Assembly (NCBI GenBank): GCA_949128115.1 | Contig: OX421961.1 | Coordinates: forward strand, 81,823,277-81,887,276 | DNA: 64,000 bases | From: Anaspis maculata | Lineage: Eukaryota; Arthropoda; Insecta; Coleoptera; Scraptiidae | Reading direction: 5' to 3' | Part shown: positions 11,428-23,300 of the stretch, in pieces | How positions within the stretch are numbered: the stretch's first letter is position 1 | Layout of the letters: the number at the start of each line of letters is the position of its first letter | Notes under the pieces: model-generated | What the model saw: the letters and a program-made list of their open reading frames with translations, nothing else | What the model was told of the DNA's origin: nothing | Database searches by the model: none | Translations under genes and position numbers: made by a program

Positions 11428-12035
11428 ATAGCTGACTAAAAATGGGAAAGGATAGGCTACTTTTGGTTAGTCGCCGCCCCCAGATTCCGCCCCCAAACGA
11501 TAAAAAGTGCAACTTTCACAAATGTTACTGATTGAGATGTTCCCTCAAACATTTAGGAACTGCCAACTCAAATTGTGCAACATTTGCTCAGCCGAACGCT
11601 GCCGCTCCCACACGCCGCCCCCAAAGTAAGAGATAAATGAAAAACATGAACCCAAAGACAAAGTGATCCAAAATTTTCGCTATATGGATAGCTGACTAAA
11701 AATTGAAAAGGATAGGCTACTTTTGATATGGCGCCGCCTCCAGCTTCCGCCTCCAAAAGGAAAAAAGTGCAACTTCCAACAATTTTCACTGATTTAGCTG
11801 ATACTGTTACCTCGAACATTTAGAAACTCTTGACTCAAACTGTGCAAGAATTTCTTTGCCAAACTCTGCCGCTCCCACACGCCGCGCCGCCCCCAAAGTG
11901 AGAGATAAAGGTAAAACATGACCCTGAAGACATAGCGATCTAATTCTTTTGCTATATGGATAGCCGACTAAAAATGGGAAAGAATAGACTACTGTTGATT
12001 AGTCGCCGCTCCCAGCTCCCACCCTCAAACAAAAA
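11428..12035. repeat. direct-repeat array, unit about 260-270 bases
   Basis: Units begin ATAGCTGACTAAAAATGG or a variant at 11428, 11688 and 11960. Each contains a GCCGCCCCCA-type block and an AAAACATGA...AAGACA..GCGATC block. A related partial unit lies left of P3 at about 9740-9880 in the same orientation. Confidence 0.7.
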
Positions 12036-13033
12036 AATATATTGATGAGTAAAAGAATTTTTATTCAAATCTATTTCATTGGCAAGTACCCCATTCTGAT
12101 AACACAATATCACAATGAGTTTCGAGTGAAGAAAGTGGGCAAGGAATGGTGTTTCTTCTTCAACCAAATTTCTTTACGTTCACAATATGCCTCTTTGAGA
12201 AAATGCGCTACTGAGACTCACGCACGTGAAGGCATACTCACTTGTTTGAACTCTATACTCGACTATACCTATGTTCTTCAAATCGATAATGAGCCTCAGA
12301 AAGCTCGCTTTCCTATTGGTATCCAATAACGGGGTTCCGAGGTAGCTAGGATGAGAAATAAACAACATCGTTACTTATTTCTAGCTACCGATACCGACAA
12401 GCATGCAGTGTCGGACTGTCGGTGTACAGAACTGTGGTCTTGCGGCCTGATTACGGCGAGTATTTTGCGAGTCTGAATAACGTAGTTCAATACATTTCTG
12501 GGTCTCTTTCGGGAAAATTGTAAGCGGTGTGTTCACTGAAGAGAATGTAATGAAAATGCCCATTGTCGAGTGGCCCCTGTGAAGTTGAGAAAACAAGTTG
12601 TAAAGTTATATTAGCACATGAGGTGACGCTGAGTGCACTGCGTTGAAAACTTGTTCATTTTCCCGGCCTCCATCTTTCTTCCCAAAACTTCCACTGTTGA
12701 ATAAAAGTATTGGTTTTATCCTACCGGCCCAAATTTTATAGATCTCACCGGCCCAGGGGGTAAATTCCCTGTTACTCCCTTGGCCCATCCACCCCTGCTT
12801 AGGTTCATCGGCTTTATTTCATTATTTCTTTTTTCAAATATAAATAGAAGTTGATTTTCTATGTTTTTCAAAATCTTCCTGTTGTTTTTCACCGCCCTCT
12901 CCGTCTCTCTGGTTAGTCCCCACAGACAAGTGAAGAACTGACAGGTGAAATCACTGACAAAATATAATGCATCCTCTTGGTTTGTACGCCAATCCAACAC
13001 CCTTTGACCAACACCCACCCAACACCCCACATA

Positions 13034-15037
13034 TACAGGTGTCCGTTTTTCGAGGCTAAGCATGGGTATCTCGCTTATCTCAAGAGATACAAAGTCGGTT
13101 AAATTAGGAAAAAGTTGCGCATTTTCATGACGATCAATGATCAAAAAAGAAATTTGACGTATCGATTTTCGTTTTTGAGATATCGTGAAAAAACAGGATT
13201 TTGATTTTTGTTTTTATTTTTTATTCAAAAAACGGTTGAAGGTGGCCTTTTCTAATCTAGACTTTGTCAGGGCACTTTTTCAAGGGGAATCCAAATCTGC
13301 CAAAATCTTTATTTTAGCTTTCAAAGCAACCGAGATACGACATTCAACTTTTTTCTCTAATGGGCGCCATATTGGATTTTGATATTTTTGAATACGGTAT
13401 TCTTATCGCTGTGTCTAGGTACACGCTAACGTGTACGCAAAAATAAAAATTAGGTGCACGCGAAACGTCATAGTGTGTATATGACGTCAGCTTTTAGCGT
13501 GCCCCAACTTATATTTTTAAGGTACACGCGAAATTATTGTGATGGCGTTTTGCGGGCGGGCTGTCATATCAACAGCCAGTGGGTAGTAGATGCGGTAGTC
13601 TCGACGATCGGTACCTAGGATGATGAAGTGTGGACAAACGTTCACGTCGTTTTCCAAGTTTGAGACAGCTCTTAATGACGGTGTTGAATTGGTAAAATAA
13701 GCGTTGCGAAATCAATCCCTGTGGGTTTATTCCTTCACGGATTCTTAGCATTTTGGTCTGTTTCGAAAGCTACAAGGATGTACTTTGGTTTGAGTTGAGC
13801 ACATTGGCATTTCCAAAATTCAGAAATAATCTGGACTATTCTACTTTCCTTATTGTGTTTTGCGGAGAAGGAGTGAACTGGCGATGAAATATGCAAGGGC
13901 CTTTCTTGTAGACAATAAAATTTGCAACACTTTCTCTGCAGGTAGGTACTTCTCTCCAAGTGCCATCGTTCACGAGATTAACGCGAAAAAAGGAAAAACT
14001 GATCCTCAAGTTCTTATCGAGGTCACAACGGCCGAAGCTCACACCTGATTCTTGAGGATTTTCAGTATGTTAAACTCACATGTTAAACTACGTGGTTAAC
14101 TGAGCTTATACAAAAATCCGACAGGGTTTAATTTTTTTTTCGCTATTTGCGATCTTAACATCTGAAATTTCTGGACTACTTATTCCGTGTATAACCAGCT
14201 TTTCGTTATTTTCGATTTCATAGCTTTGAAGAGCTGTCTACTCAAAATTAGAAAACGACGTGAACGTTTGTCCACACTTTATCATCACAGGTACCGATCA
14301 TCGAGATTACCGCATTTACTACCAGCCCGCCCGCAAAACGCCATCACAATAATTTCGCGTGTACCTTCAAAATATATGTTGGGGCACGCTAAAAGCTGAC
14401 GTCATATACACACTATGACGTTTCGCGTGCACCTAATTTTCAACTTTGCGTACACGTTAGCGTGTACCTAGACACAGCGTATTCTTATCTGGTTAGAACA
14501 ATGTGCCACATGTCATTGTTGAATAAATGTTTGACATTTACGGTTTTTTTTATTGTCGATGCTGATTTAGTTTCCAAAGCACTCTTTGAAAAATTTAAAT
14601 TTTTTTTTTGCTCTGAAGCATGAATTCAACAGTGGCATGTGACACATCGTTGTAACCAGGAAATAAAACTGTATTCAAAAATGTCAAAATCCAATATGGC
14701 GCCCGTAAGAGAAAAAAAAGTTGAATGTCATATCTCGGTTGTTTTGAAAGCTAGAATGAAGATTTTGGCAACATTGAATTCCCCTTGAAAAAGTGCCTTC
14801 ACAATGTCTTAATTAGAAAAGGCTACCTTCAACCGTTTTTCGAATAAAAAATAAAAACAAAAATTACAAATTTCCGTTTTTTCTCGATATCTCGAAAACT
14901 AAAACTGACAAGTCAAATATCTTCTTGGATCATTGATCGTCATGAAAATTCGCAACTTATTTCCAATTTAACCGACTCTGTATCTCTAAAGATAAGCGAG
15001 ATACCCATGCTTAGCCTCGAAAAACGGACACCCTGTA
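13034..15037. mobile_element. large palindrome P4 (TACAGGTGTCCG TIR)
   Basis: A 2.0-kb palindrome with ends TACAGGTGTCCGTTTTTCGA and its complement (TACAGGG at the right). It is a diverged relative of P3, sharing GGGTATCTCG and AAAGTCGGTTAAATT. Its left arm is interrupted off-axis by a 1.07-kb element at 13409-14478. Confidence 0.85.
13409..14478. mobile_element. MULE-like element nested in P4, 11-bp target duplication
   Basis: The long TIR starts GCTGTGTCTAGGTACACGCT and is mirrored at the right end, with arms of roughly 190-260 bases. GTATTCTTATC directly flanks both ends, an 11-base duplication. Long TIRs with 9-11 bp duplications are typical of Mutator-like elements. The left interior contains a piece of repeat family T (about 13680-13820). 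No transposase is visible. Confidence 0.75.
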
Positions 15038-16339
15038 TTTGTTTCTAAAACACAAACAACATTTTTCTAGCACTCTTAAATAAGCATTGAGGAACCTGAC
15101 ATTGACAGAAAATTCAATTGTTCATGCTCCGACATAGGATCCTGATTCCCGTCTGTTTTCTTACAGTATTTTTCTTCAAATCTTGGGAATGATAGACAAT
15201 TTCAGTTTAAAAAAAAAACGTGTATATTGGCAACCAACGTTTCAACTTTCAACCTCGTTGACAGGTATTTTTCAAAGGAATGTAAATTCTAAGAAATACA
15301 ATATAGAATAATAGTGCTTAAAAATGTAATAACACTAGAATAAAAGAGTAAATAAAAGAAAGTGGTGGAAACGGCGTGAAGATGTTGACGAGGAGGTGGC
15401 ACTCTTCATAAAACACGAGACAGAGCGAGATCAATGATGATGTTAATTATTTCTGGGTCTGGATCCAATGATCCAAATGAGCTGCTATTGTCGGTTAACA
15501 CTGCTGGGAGTGATGACTTGATGAGGCAAGCTTTGAGAATGTTGTCTACAGTTCTGTGGAATTCTGGTAAGGTGTGTGATGGTTACCTCATGGCCACCAT
15601 GGTCTCCTACTGTAACAAAAGAACATACTGCATTACAATTACGATAATTATACTCGACAGTGATTCGCGCGGAGTGTACTGATTTGATAAATTTTGGCTT
15701 GGTGTCAGTGACAGAATTCATCAAATCAGTACACTCCGCGTGAAACACGGTCCTCGTTTATTTTGCGTACGATGGTAGCTATATTATTATTCTGGGAGTT
15801 GATGAATATATCAGTGATCACATAAGACATGAGACTTGAGCAAATAGTGGAATATATGATGCATAACTGTGGAGAAGTTGATTCCAAAAAGTGATGTAAT
15901 AACTTACGTTACGAGATTAATATAGCCTTGTCATTAGGACTTGGACTTGAGGAAAGCTAACACTTGTAGTATATAGAGCCTTCAAGTGAATTTCGCCTCA
16001 AGTCACCTATGATTCTTGGAAAATTAGTAAGAAAACATGGCTTAGCGACCAGGCTTACTATGAGAGGAAATTTACTTCAACGCTTATTGATACAATTAAT
16101 AATCCTTACACAGGTGTGTGTAGACTGTAAGTTAGTATAAATCTTACGCAAACAATGACTTTACCTACCGATTCCTTTCATATGTACTGACATCCTTGGC
16201 TCTTCCTGTTGGTTTCGTGGATCTTACAAATATCCTCCATTTGAAACAGCAATTAGGTTGTATAATTCGTACTGCTGTAACGAAAAAAATAATTAATTAT
16301 TCTGTCATGCATAGCTGTTTAGACCTAATCACAATACAC
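15038..16339. other. no recognised gene
   Basis: About 1.3 kb without a supportable gene. It contains family V copy 1 at 15650-15755. Confidence 0.4.
15650..15755. repeat. hairpin, family V, copy 1
   Basis: CGCGCGGAGTGTACTGATTT pairs with AAATCAGTACACTCCGCG across a loop containing TTTTGGCTTGGTGTCA. A copy with longer arms is at 57980-58139. Confidence 0.7.
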
Positions 16340-16970
16340 TTACTTTTACTTACTTAATCCGGAGTCTTCCTACCGTTCGGTGTAAGACTATAGGGCCCGA
16401 ATTCAGCTTGTTCTGTTTGTTCTGTTTATCCATTCCATCCTGTTCTGGATCAACGCATCGATCTCCCACCTGCTGATGTCCTTCTCCTCCGCTACATGCC
16501 TCACCTCTTCCCGCCAGGTTTTTCTTGGTCTGCCTCTTCTAGTTCTTCCGAGAGTTCTTCCCTGTGCTCTCGCCTCATACACTCTCATGGGTTTCGTCTT
16601 TAACTACTGCTCTTTGAAAATCTTGTTCCCGATTCTGTCCCTTTTTGTCTTCCCCTCTATTTTTCGTAGGGATCTCGTCTCTGCAGCATTCACTCGACTC
16701 TCGTACTTTCTTGTCAGGGTCCACGAGTCGCTCCCATAAAATCAGTGTTGGAGTCACCACCTTCTTCACTACCTCAACCTTTATTTCCTTTGTAACTTCT
16801 TTCTTCCCGAAAAATGTTTTTCTCATGGACCAGGGGAGTTGTATATTCTTCGCACCCATTTCGCACCATAGCAATTCTTTCACTCACTTCTCTGTCCTGT
16901 CTTCCGTTCTCTTCAATTATTGTTCCTAGATATTTGTAGTGCTCTACTTGTTCGATGTTCGATAACAATA
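16340..16970 (-). pseudogene. non-LTR retrotransposon (LINE) 3'-end relic
   Basis: The minus strand encodes, in overlapping broken frames, the C-terminal part of a LINE reverse transcriptase. It shows VEHYKYLGTIIEENGRQDRE with SERIA (the FKYLGSIITEDG-type block), KKVVTPTLIL, and near the end GRTRRGRPRKTWREEVRH. Frames shift at about 16800 and 16580. Downstream on the minus strand is a TAAG-rich simple tail (16331-16365), as in several LINE clades. The 5' part is missing, so this is a dead 5'-truncated copy. The clade is not assignable by eye. Confidence 0.75.
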
Positions 16971-17306
16971 GACACTAACGTAAAATTGCACTTATTGTTG
17001 TGGAGCACGTGCATTTTGACACTTTGATGCGGCATTGCCGAATGGTCAAAAGGGTACAGGGGGAATCAGATTGGCAGGTCCACATTTCGCTCTTATGTCG
17101 CCAAGATGTGACATTTTGCTTTTTGACAGCCGAACAGCGTTGCCACGTGTCGCGGCTGGGGTCTGTAGCGCTTATGGGCTGTCGCGGTAACTGCCTGTCA
17201 CCTACCAGATTGGCAGGATGCCAGAATGACAGTTTGTTGATAGGTGAAGTGATAGACTGGTTTGTTGCTTGATGCTTGCGCCGTGTGATAAACAGGAATC
17301 AAACTG
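16971..17306 (+). promoter_or_regulatory. 5' flank of the NIPP1 gene
   Basis: About 335 bases between the LINE relic and the NIPP1 start codon, moderately CG-containing. Promoter role is inferred from position. No clear TATA box or initiator is assigned. Confidence 0.3.
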
Positions 17307-20300
17307 ATGGCGAACCACTACGAAGTCCCAAATTGGTAAGGAATTGCCAAAATAGCTGAAATTCCATTTGCTCGTTTTGTCTCAAACACCGAAAATAACA
17401 GCAGAGGTTATGTGTTTATGTTTTGTTATTATTGCAGGGCTGGAAAACCTCCAGTAGGCCTACATTTGGACGTTTTGAAGGGGGACAAACTGATTCAAAA
17501 GCTCATGATAGACGAAAAAAAGTGCTACCTATTTGGGCGCAATTCGCAAATGAACGATTTTTGCATTGACCACGCTTCTTGTTCCCGAGTCCATTCTGCA
17601 CTTACATGGCACAAACATCTTGATAGAGCTTTTCTTGTTGATTTAGGCAGCAGTAAGTTTCGATTACCAGTCTCAAATACCACTTTTTCCATGCTGAGGT
17701 CTTACAATTTGAGCCAAAAATTAACTGTTGTCTATTTTAGCCCACGGCACTTTTATAGGCACTATGCGGCTTGAAGCATATAAACCTACTCAGCTTCCTA
17801 TTGATTCTAGTTTTCACTTTGGTGCTTCAACTCGAAATTATATAATCAGAGAAAGGCCACAGACAGGAATGCGACCTATTATAGATGAAATTGAAAAAGC
17901 TGGTGAAGAAACAGAGGGTGGCCTTTTAGGATTACCAGAAACAGAAACTGAGTTAGATGTAAGTGTGATTCTGTCCAGTGATGTAAAATTGTAATTCGTC
18001 AATTGCTATTTTATTTACTGTAATTTATCAATTTTTAATTACCGTAAATTACTGCAACATGCATAATTGCATACCATTTTCACACTTGTATTTTCCTTCA
18101 AAATGAAAACTCGATTCAAAAATGAAAAATAAATTGCCAAGAATAAATTTCCGGTAACATAGAAATAAATTACTAACGAATTTGGTGCTTGAGTCATAAA
18201 GGGCAACGGAAACTGCACATTTTACAGTAACCATTCTACCACCATTCTCTTCCTTATGCAACTGTGAGTCGATTTAGGTACTTGCGGTTTACTTTTTAAT
18301 TTAAATATTCCATCTCGGCACTAGAACTTCGACGTTTTCACGTAAGAGCTGCCATAAGCCATGACTACCAGTACTACCACCCACTGCCTAACCCTCTTTC
18401 TTTAATTGTTTGTTGAGTTGCATACCCACCCGGCGTAGGAAATATATTATGTGTGGTTCCAAAATTTCAATATTTTTTTTCTTAAAAACTAGTGCATAAT
18501 CCGAGAGTTTTCTTTCGCTTAAGGACAGAGTCATATTGGTAAAATAAGCGTTGCGAAATCAATCCGTGTGGGTTTATTCCTTGACGGATTCTTACCATTT
18601 TGGTCTCTTTTGAAAGCTACAAGGATGTACTTTGGTTTGAGCCCATTGGCATTTCCAAAATCCAAAAATAATTTTCTCAAAACAGCCATTCCACGGAGAA
18701 TGTAAACCAAATGCCCAAATTTCAACGTATTTTGTATCTCAACAAAAAATTATCGTAGCACTTGACATTTCAACTTTAATTGATCAAAAGAATCTTGTCT
18801 AGTGCAGGGACTAGTGGAATTTCAATAAACTTCGCTTCAAAGGACTTCAAGAATTTGTGATTTTACTTCCCCGACCCCCCACCAACATGTAAGGGGAAGT
18901 ATTGTAATCGTGCAGAAATTTTTTTTTGAGATTTCACCGGATATATCCGTTTTGAGGTCCCCCAAGACGATTAGGACCATTTTCAGAATGATGTCTGTCT
19001 GTGTGTCTGTGTGTGTCTGTCTGTCTGTGATCTTCCACGATAACTGCCGTAACGTTGACTGGATCGACTTGAAATTTGGTATACAAACATGGTTGTTTTC
19101 TGAAAAGAGCCCATTCGTTTTTGGCTGTCATCTGTCAAACCTAACTGTCACTATCATCAAATGTCAAAAGTTATATCTCACGGAACTCAACTTGCAATAT
19201 GTCATTTGAAAGTCCTTGAAAAACTGTATTTAGAACAGTTAAAAACATTGCCCTATCTGTCACCTGTCAAATAATAAAAAATGTTCAAGTTCAAAACTTT
19301 ACCAATTAATTATTCAAAATCTATCCAATGGATTGGAACCAGATTTGGCAGGAAGCAACACAACAAGAGAGTCAAATTAAGGCCGCAGTTGCAGTTTTCC
19401 ACCATTCTCCAATCGGGCGTAATGAATTTTCAAAATTTCTCCTGGCCGTTGCCACTCAAGAGGGGCTCTCGCCGGTGTTTCGACCAGAACGACTAGCTTT
19501 TGTAGCAGGACTCCATTCAAAAGTTCATTCCTGCTCGGGGATCGACTTTTTTTGGAAAATTTCAATTGATATCGAAAGTAGATTGGATTGAGCGTCGTGC
19601 AGGTCTATTTTCAAAGTCGACACGGTTCCGGTTTTCCGACTGTAATTTTTTCAAAATGAAATTTGCACATTCTGTGAATTTGAGAAAAACGCAATGCAAA
19701 CTTTCTACATGCGGTAGGCCCCACGAAATATCAATTTTAGGTCAGGTGCAGACATGCTGTAAATAAAGGTTGGAGAAAAGATTGAGCTAATTTTTGAAGG
19801 GAAAATTTCCGAAATCGGATCAACAGTTGCCGAGTTTTCCTCTCTGGAAAAACTGCGAATTTTCCAACTTTTTATTCCGTGGACCGATTTTAACCATTTT
19901 CCCCTAAACAAGAGGTAACTTGAACATTTTCCAGCAACTTTTTCAAATTTCCCGGCAATTTTCCGGCTGAAAATAATTTTCTCCAAATTATTAAAATAAT
20001 TTTCTCCAAATTATTTTCAATCTTTTTCTGTAATTCCAACTTCCCACCCTCGTTCCCACCCGAAGGGACGTTTCGAACAAAAATTTCCATAGGTTCCTGG
20101 ATACTAGTCGGGGAAGTTTTGGGGTGACACAACCGATTTTTTCCGATGTGTCCCGTCCGTTATCAATATTTTTTCAGTTTAACTCTGGTTTGCTTTGTTG
20201 TATCGAAACGAAATTTGTTTTAACATACACCTGTTCAATGCTTTTTCAGTCAATGGTAAAGTTAGAACTGATACCTCAAGAGACTCGCAGTTATTTAAAT

Positions 20301-23300
20301 AAATATTCGCAGTGATTTCGTGAGCTTCTATCTCGTGTCTCGTCCGATATCATACTTGTATCGCAACCCCAGCCTATCTATACAGATTCACATCAAAATC
20401 TACCTATAATTTGCATAAACTGACCCTTTCTGAACAACGTGGTATATTGTTCGTAAATATATTTCAGGCCATAATAAAGATATAATATTAAAAGTAGAAG
20501 AAAACATGGAAATTTTGTCCCGTCCGTTATCATGGAATGGCTGAAATGTCAAAATTTCAATTTTTTTCTTGGATTTCGGAAATGCCAATGGGCTCAAACC
20601 AAAGTACATCCTTGTAGCTTTTGAAAGAGACCAACAAAATGGTCAGAATCCGTCAAGGAATAAACCCACACAGATTGATTTCGCAACGCTTATTTCACCA
20701 ATATGACTCCGTCCTTAACCTTCTTGGAAACTGTTTTCAGTCCATTCCTTTTGTAATGTTTCAAATCGAGTCGACCGCCGAAAATACACTGCGTCGGTTC
20801 CGTAACTTGAATAATTTTTTCCTTCAAAACTAGTGGATGATCCGCAAATTTTCTTCCACTGAACCTTATTGGACACTCTTTAGTTTATTCCTTATTTTGA
20901 AATTATCAAAATCGTGTTGCCCTTTATGACCCAAGACCACGAACCTGTAATATAGCTGGACTGATGATAACAGAGGGGGAAATGACGCCAGGCGGGCGCT
21001 GCCATGAGATTATGTGGACGTTGGGTTTTTGTTTTCAAGGGTTGGCATCACTTGCCACGGCAACGGTCTGATTCTACGAGTTTACCTAGGTATATCCTGT
21101 TCACTTTTTATTTTCAGTAAATTGACATTTTGGAGCAAAAATAAAGTGACAAGCTGGAGCGCTGGGAGGATACGGCTGACGGCCGCTGATAGTTTCGATC
21201 CAAATCTTTGCAGGTGCCATCAGCCGTAGCCGTAGCCCCCCATCTTGTCACTTTATTTTTGATACAAAAAGTCATTCTACTGAAAATAAAAAGTGAACGG
21301 GATATAGGTACAAGTCGCAGAAATCAAAACCAGAAATCAAGATATTATCCCAGATCAAGATAGCGCGGCACTGACAGCCAAGCACCGACTGTCACCGAGC
21401 GAAAATTGTTCCAGTGAACCTCAAACGTTCTATGTAATAACGGTAAACTCTTGCAAATCTCCATAGATCGGTAACAAATTAACCTTAAAATTATATTAAT
21501 ATACACTAAAATCATATACAGTGCTCAACAATTGAAGTGGAACACCTGAAAATTTTGGTCGAATTAAAATAGTCGTATTTTCTCAAGAAAAAACCGAATT
21601 GCAATGAGTTTTTTTTCCTGGAAAGCTAGTGTCTTAGACTACAGCATTGGACAATTCTTTCTTGTTACGAGCTTTTCATTTTAATAATACAGGGTGCAGT
21701 ATTGGGGTACTGCAAAAAATGTAAAGTTTGCACCGCTCCCGATCCGCGAAAACATTTTTTTGAACTTTTTAAACTGGTTCCGAAAAAACATTGAACCCAT
21801 ACCTCGAAACGGTTTTTTGAGTTTTCGTCTATCTTTATTAATTACAGGGTGATCTCAAAAAAGTGATATTTCAGACTTTCAGTGATAACTTCTTCCATTG
21901 TCATCCGATTTTAAACATGTTTGGCTCATATTGAAGCTGAAACTTCAGGCGAGAACGTTGTGAGGTCAAAGCTTATTGAAGACAACATAATCATATAATG
22001 GAGCGTATGAGAAGTGACCCTAATGCAAAACAGCTTCCGAGTATCCGTTTGATAAAAGCCAAAATCAAATTGAAACTTGTCTCCAGAGAATCTGCTAATT
22101 CGAACCATTTTGATCTGCTTTTCGCTTCAGTCGTCCAAGAAATGTCCGTGGTAGAGTCAAAACTTGACTGTGTGCTCTCGCGGAAAAATCGCTTCCCGTA
22201 TTTACCTGTAGGCAACCGTAACCCAAGTTACAAAATTTACAACAATTTCAAAAATTCTAATTGGCGATAAAACACGTATTCCTGCCAGTGTTGAATTTTG
22301 TAACTTGGGTTACGGCCGCATACAGGTAAATAAGGGATGCATTTTTTTTTTGCGAAAACACGCAGTCAAGTTTTGGTTCAACCACGGATATTTCTTGGAA
22401 AACTAAAGCGAAAAGCAGATCTAAATGGTCCGAATTAGCGGATCCTCTGAAGACAAGTTTCAAGTTGTTTTTGTCTTTCATCAAACGGATATTCGATAGC
22501 TGTTTCGCATTCGGGTCACTTCTTATACGCCCCCTTGTATTGAAATGTTGTCTTCAGTAAGTTTTGACCTCAAAACGTTCTTGCCTGAAGTTTCAGCTTC
22601 AATATGAGCCAAAGATGTTTAAAATCGGATTACAATGGAAGAAGTTATCTTTGAAAGCCTGGAATGTAATTTTTTGAGATCACCCTGTAATTAACAAAGA
22701 TAGACGAAAACTCAAAAAACAGTTTTAACGTATGGTCCCAACGTTTTTCCGTAACCAGTTGAGAAAATTCAAAAAAATGTTTTCGCGGATCGGGAGCGGT
22801 GCAAACTTTACATTTTTTACAGTACCCCAATACTACACCCTGTATGAAGAAAATGAAAAGCTTGTAACAGAAAAGAATTATAGAATGCTGTAGTCTATGG
22901 CCCGTATTCATATCCCCCTTTTAGCGTTAGAAGCGGTTTTAAAGATGCGCCTCTAACATTTCCGTATTCATACGTGGTTTTAGCGCGCCTCTATCATCAC
23001 TTTAAACAGGCGTCTCTAAAGTCGTCTTAAAAGGGGATGTTTAGAGACGCGTCTATTCATATGTCTCTTTTACGTGTCTTTAAGCGATTTTGGATGGTCT
23101 CACGCATGCGTCAAGTTAGATGGGATCCAAATGTGCCAATAGGCGTGTTTTGAGTCCATTTAACCTACAAGCTATGCTGTGTGTTCTTGGGAAGTGTAAC
23201 GAAAATCACATTTTCTTTCTAAAATATTGATTTAATTGAATTAATGAAGCATGCCGCCGAAATGCAGGAAGTGCGCAATGCTCTGGATGTCCCTTTCGGT

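Larger units (their letters stand above)
8467..12795. mobile_element. 4.3-kb inverted-repeat element P0
   Basis: The left arm (8467-9065) and right arm (12505-12795) are diverged inverted copies. GGGGTGGATGGGCC pairs with GGCCCATCCACCCC, and GAACAAGTTTTCAACGCAGT pairs with ACTGCGTTGAAAACTTGTTC. The left arm is interrupted by a hairpin element at 8546-8788. The interior holds direct repeats with CCGCCCCCA motifs and the inserted palindrome at 9882-11424. No intact transposase is seen. Confidence 0.65.

Noticed and set aside
11428..12035. CRISPR-like array
   Set aside because: Units are about 265 bases long with diverged repeats and no spacer structure, and the genome is eukaryotic.
12716..13144. 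142-codon minus-strand frame
   Set aside because: It spans the P0 right arm and its flank with no recognisable domain. Composition matches the repeat.
17000..17272. 90-codon frame just upstream of NIPP1
   Set aside because: No homology recognised. It ends before the NIPP1 start and is better read as 5' flank.
18893..20160. Possible gene inside the family T element
   Set aside because: Only short overlapping frames, a microsatellite and no motifs. I could not support a transposase.
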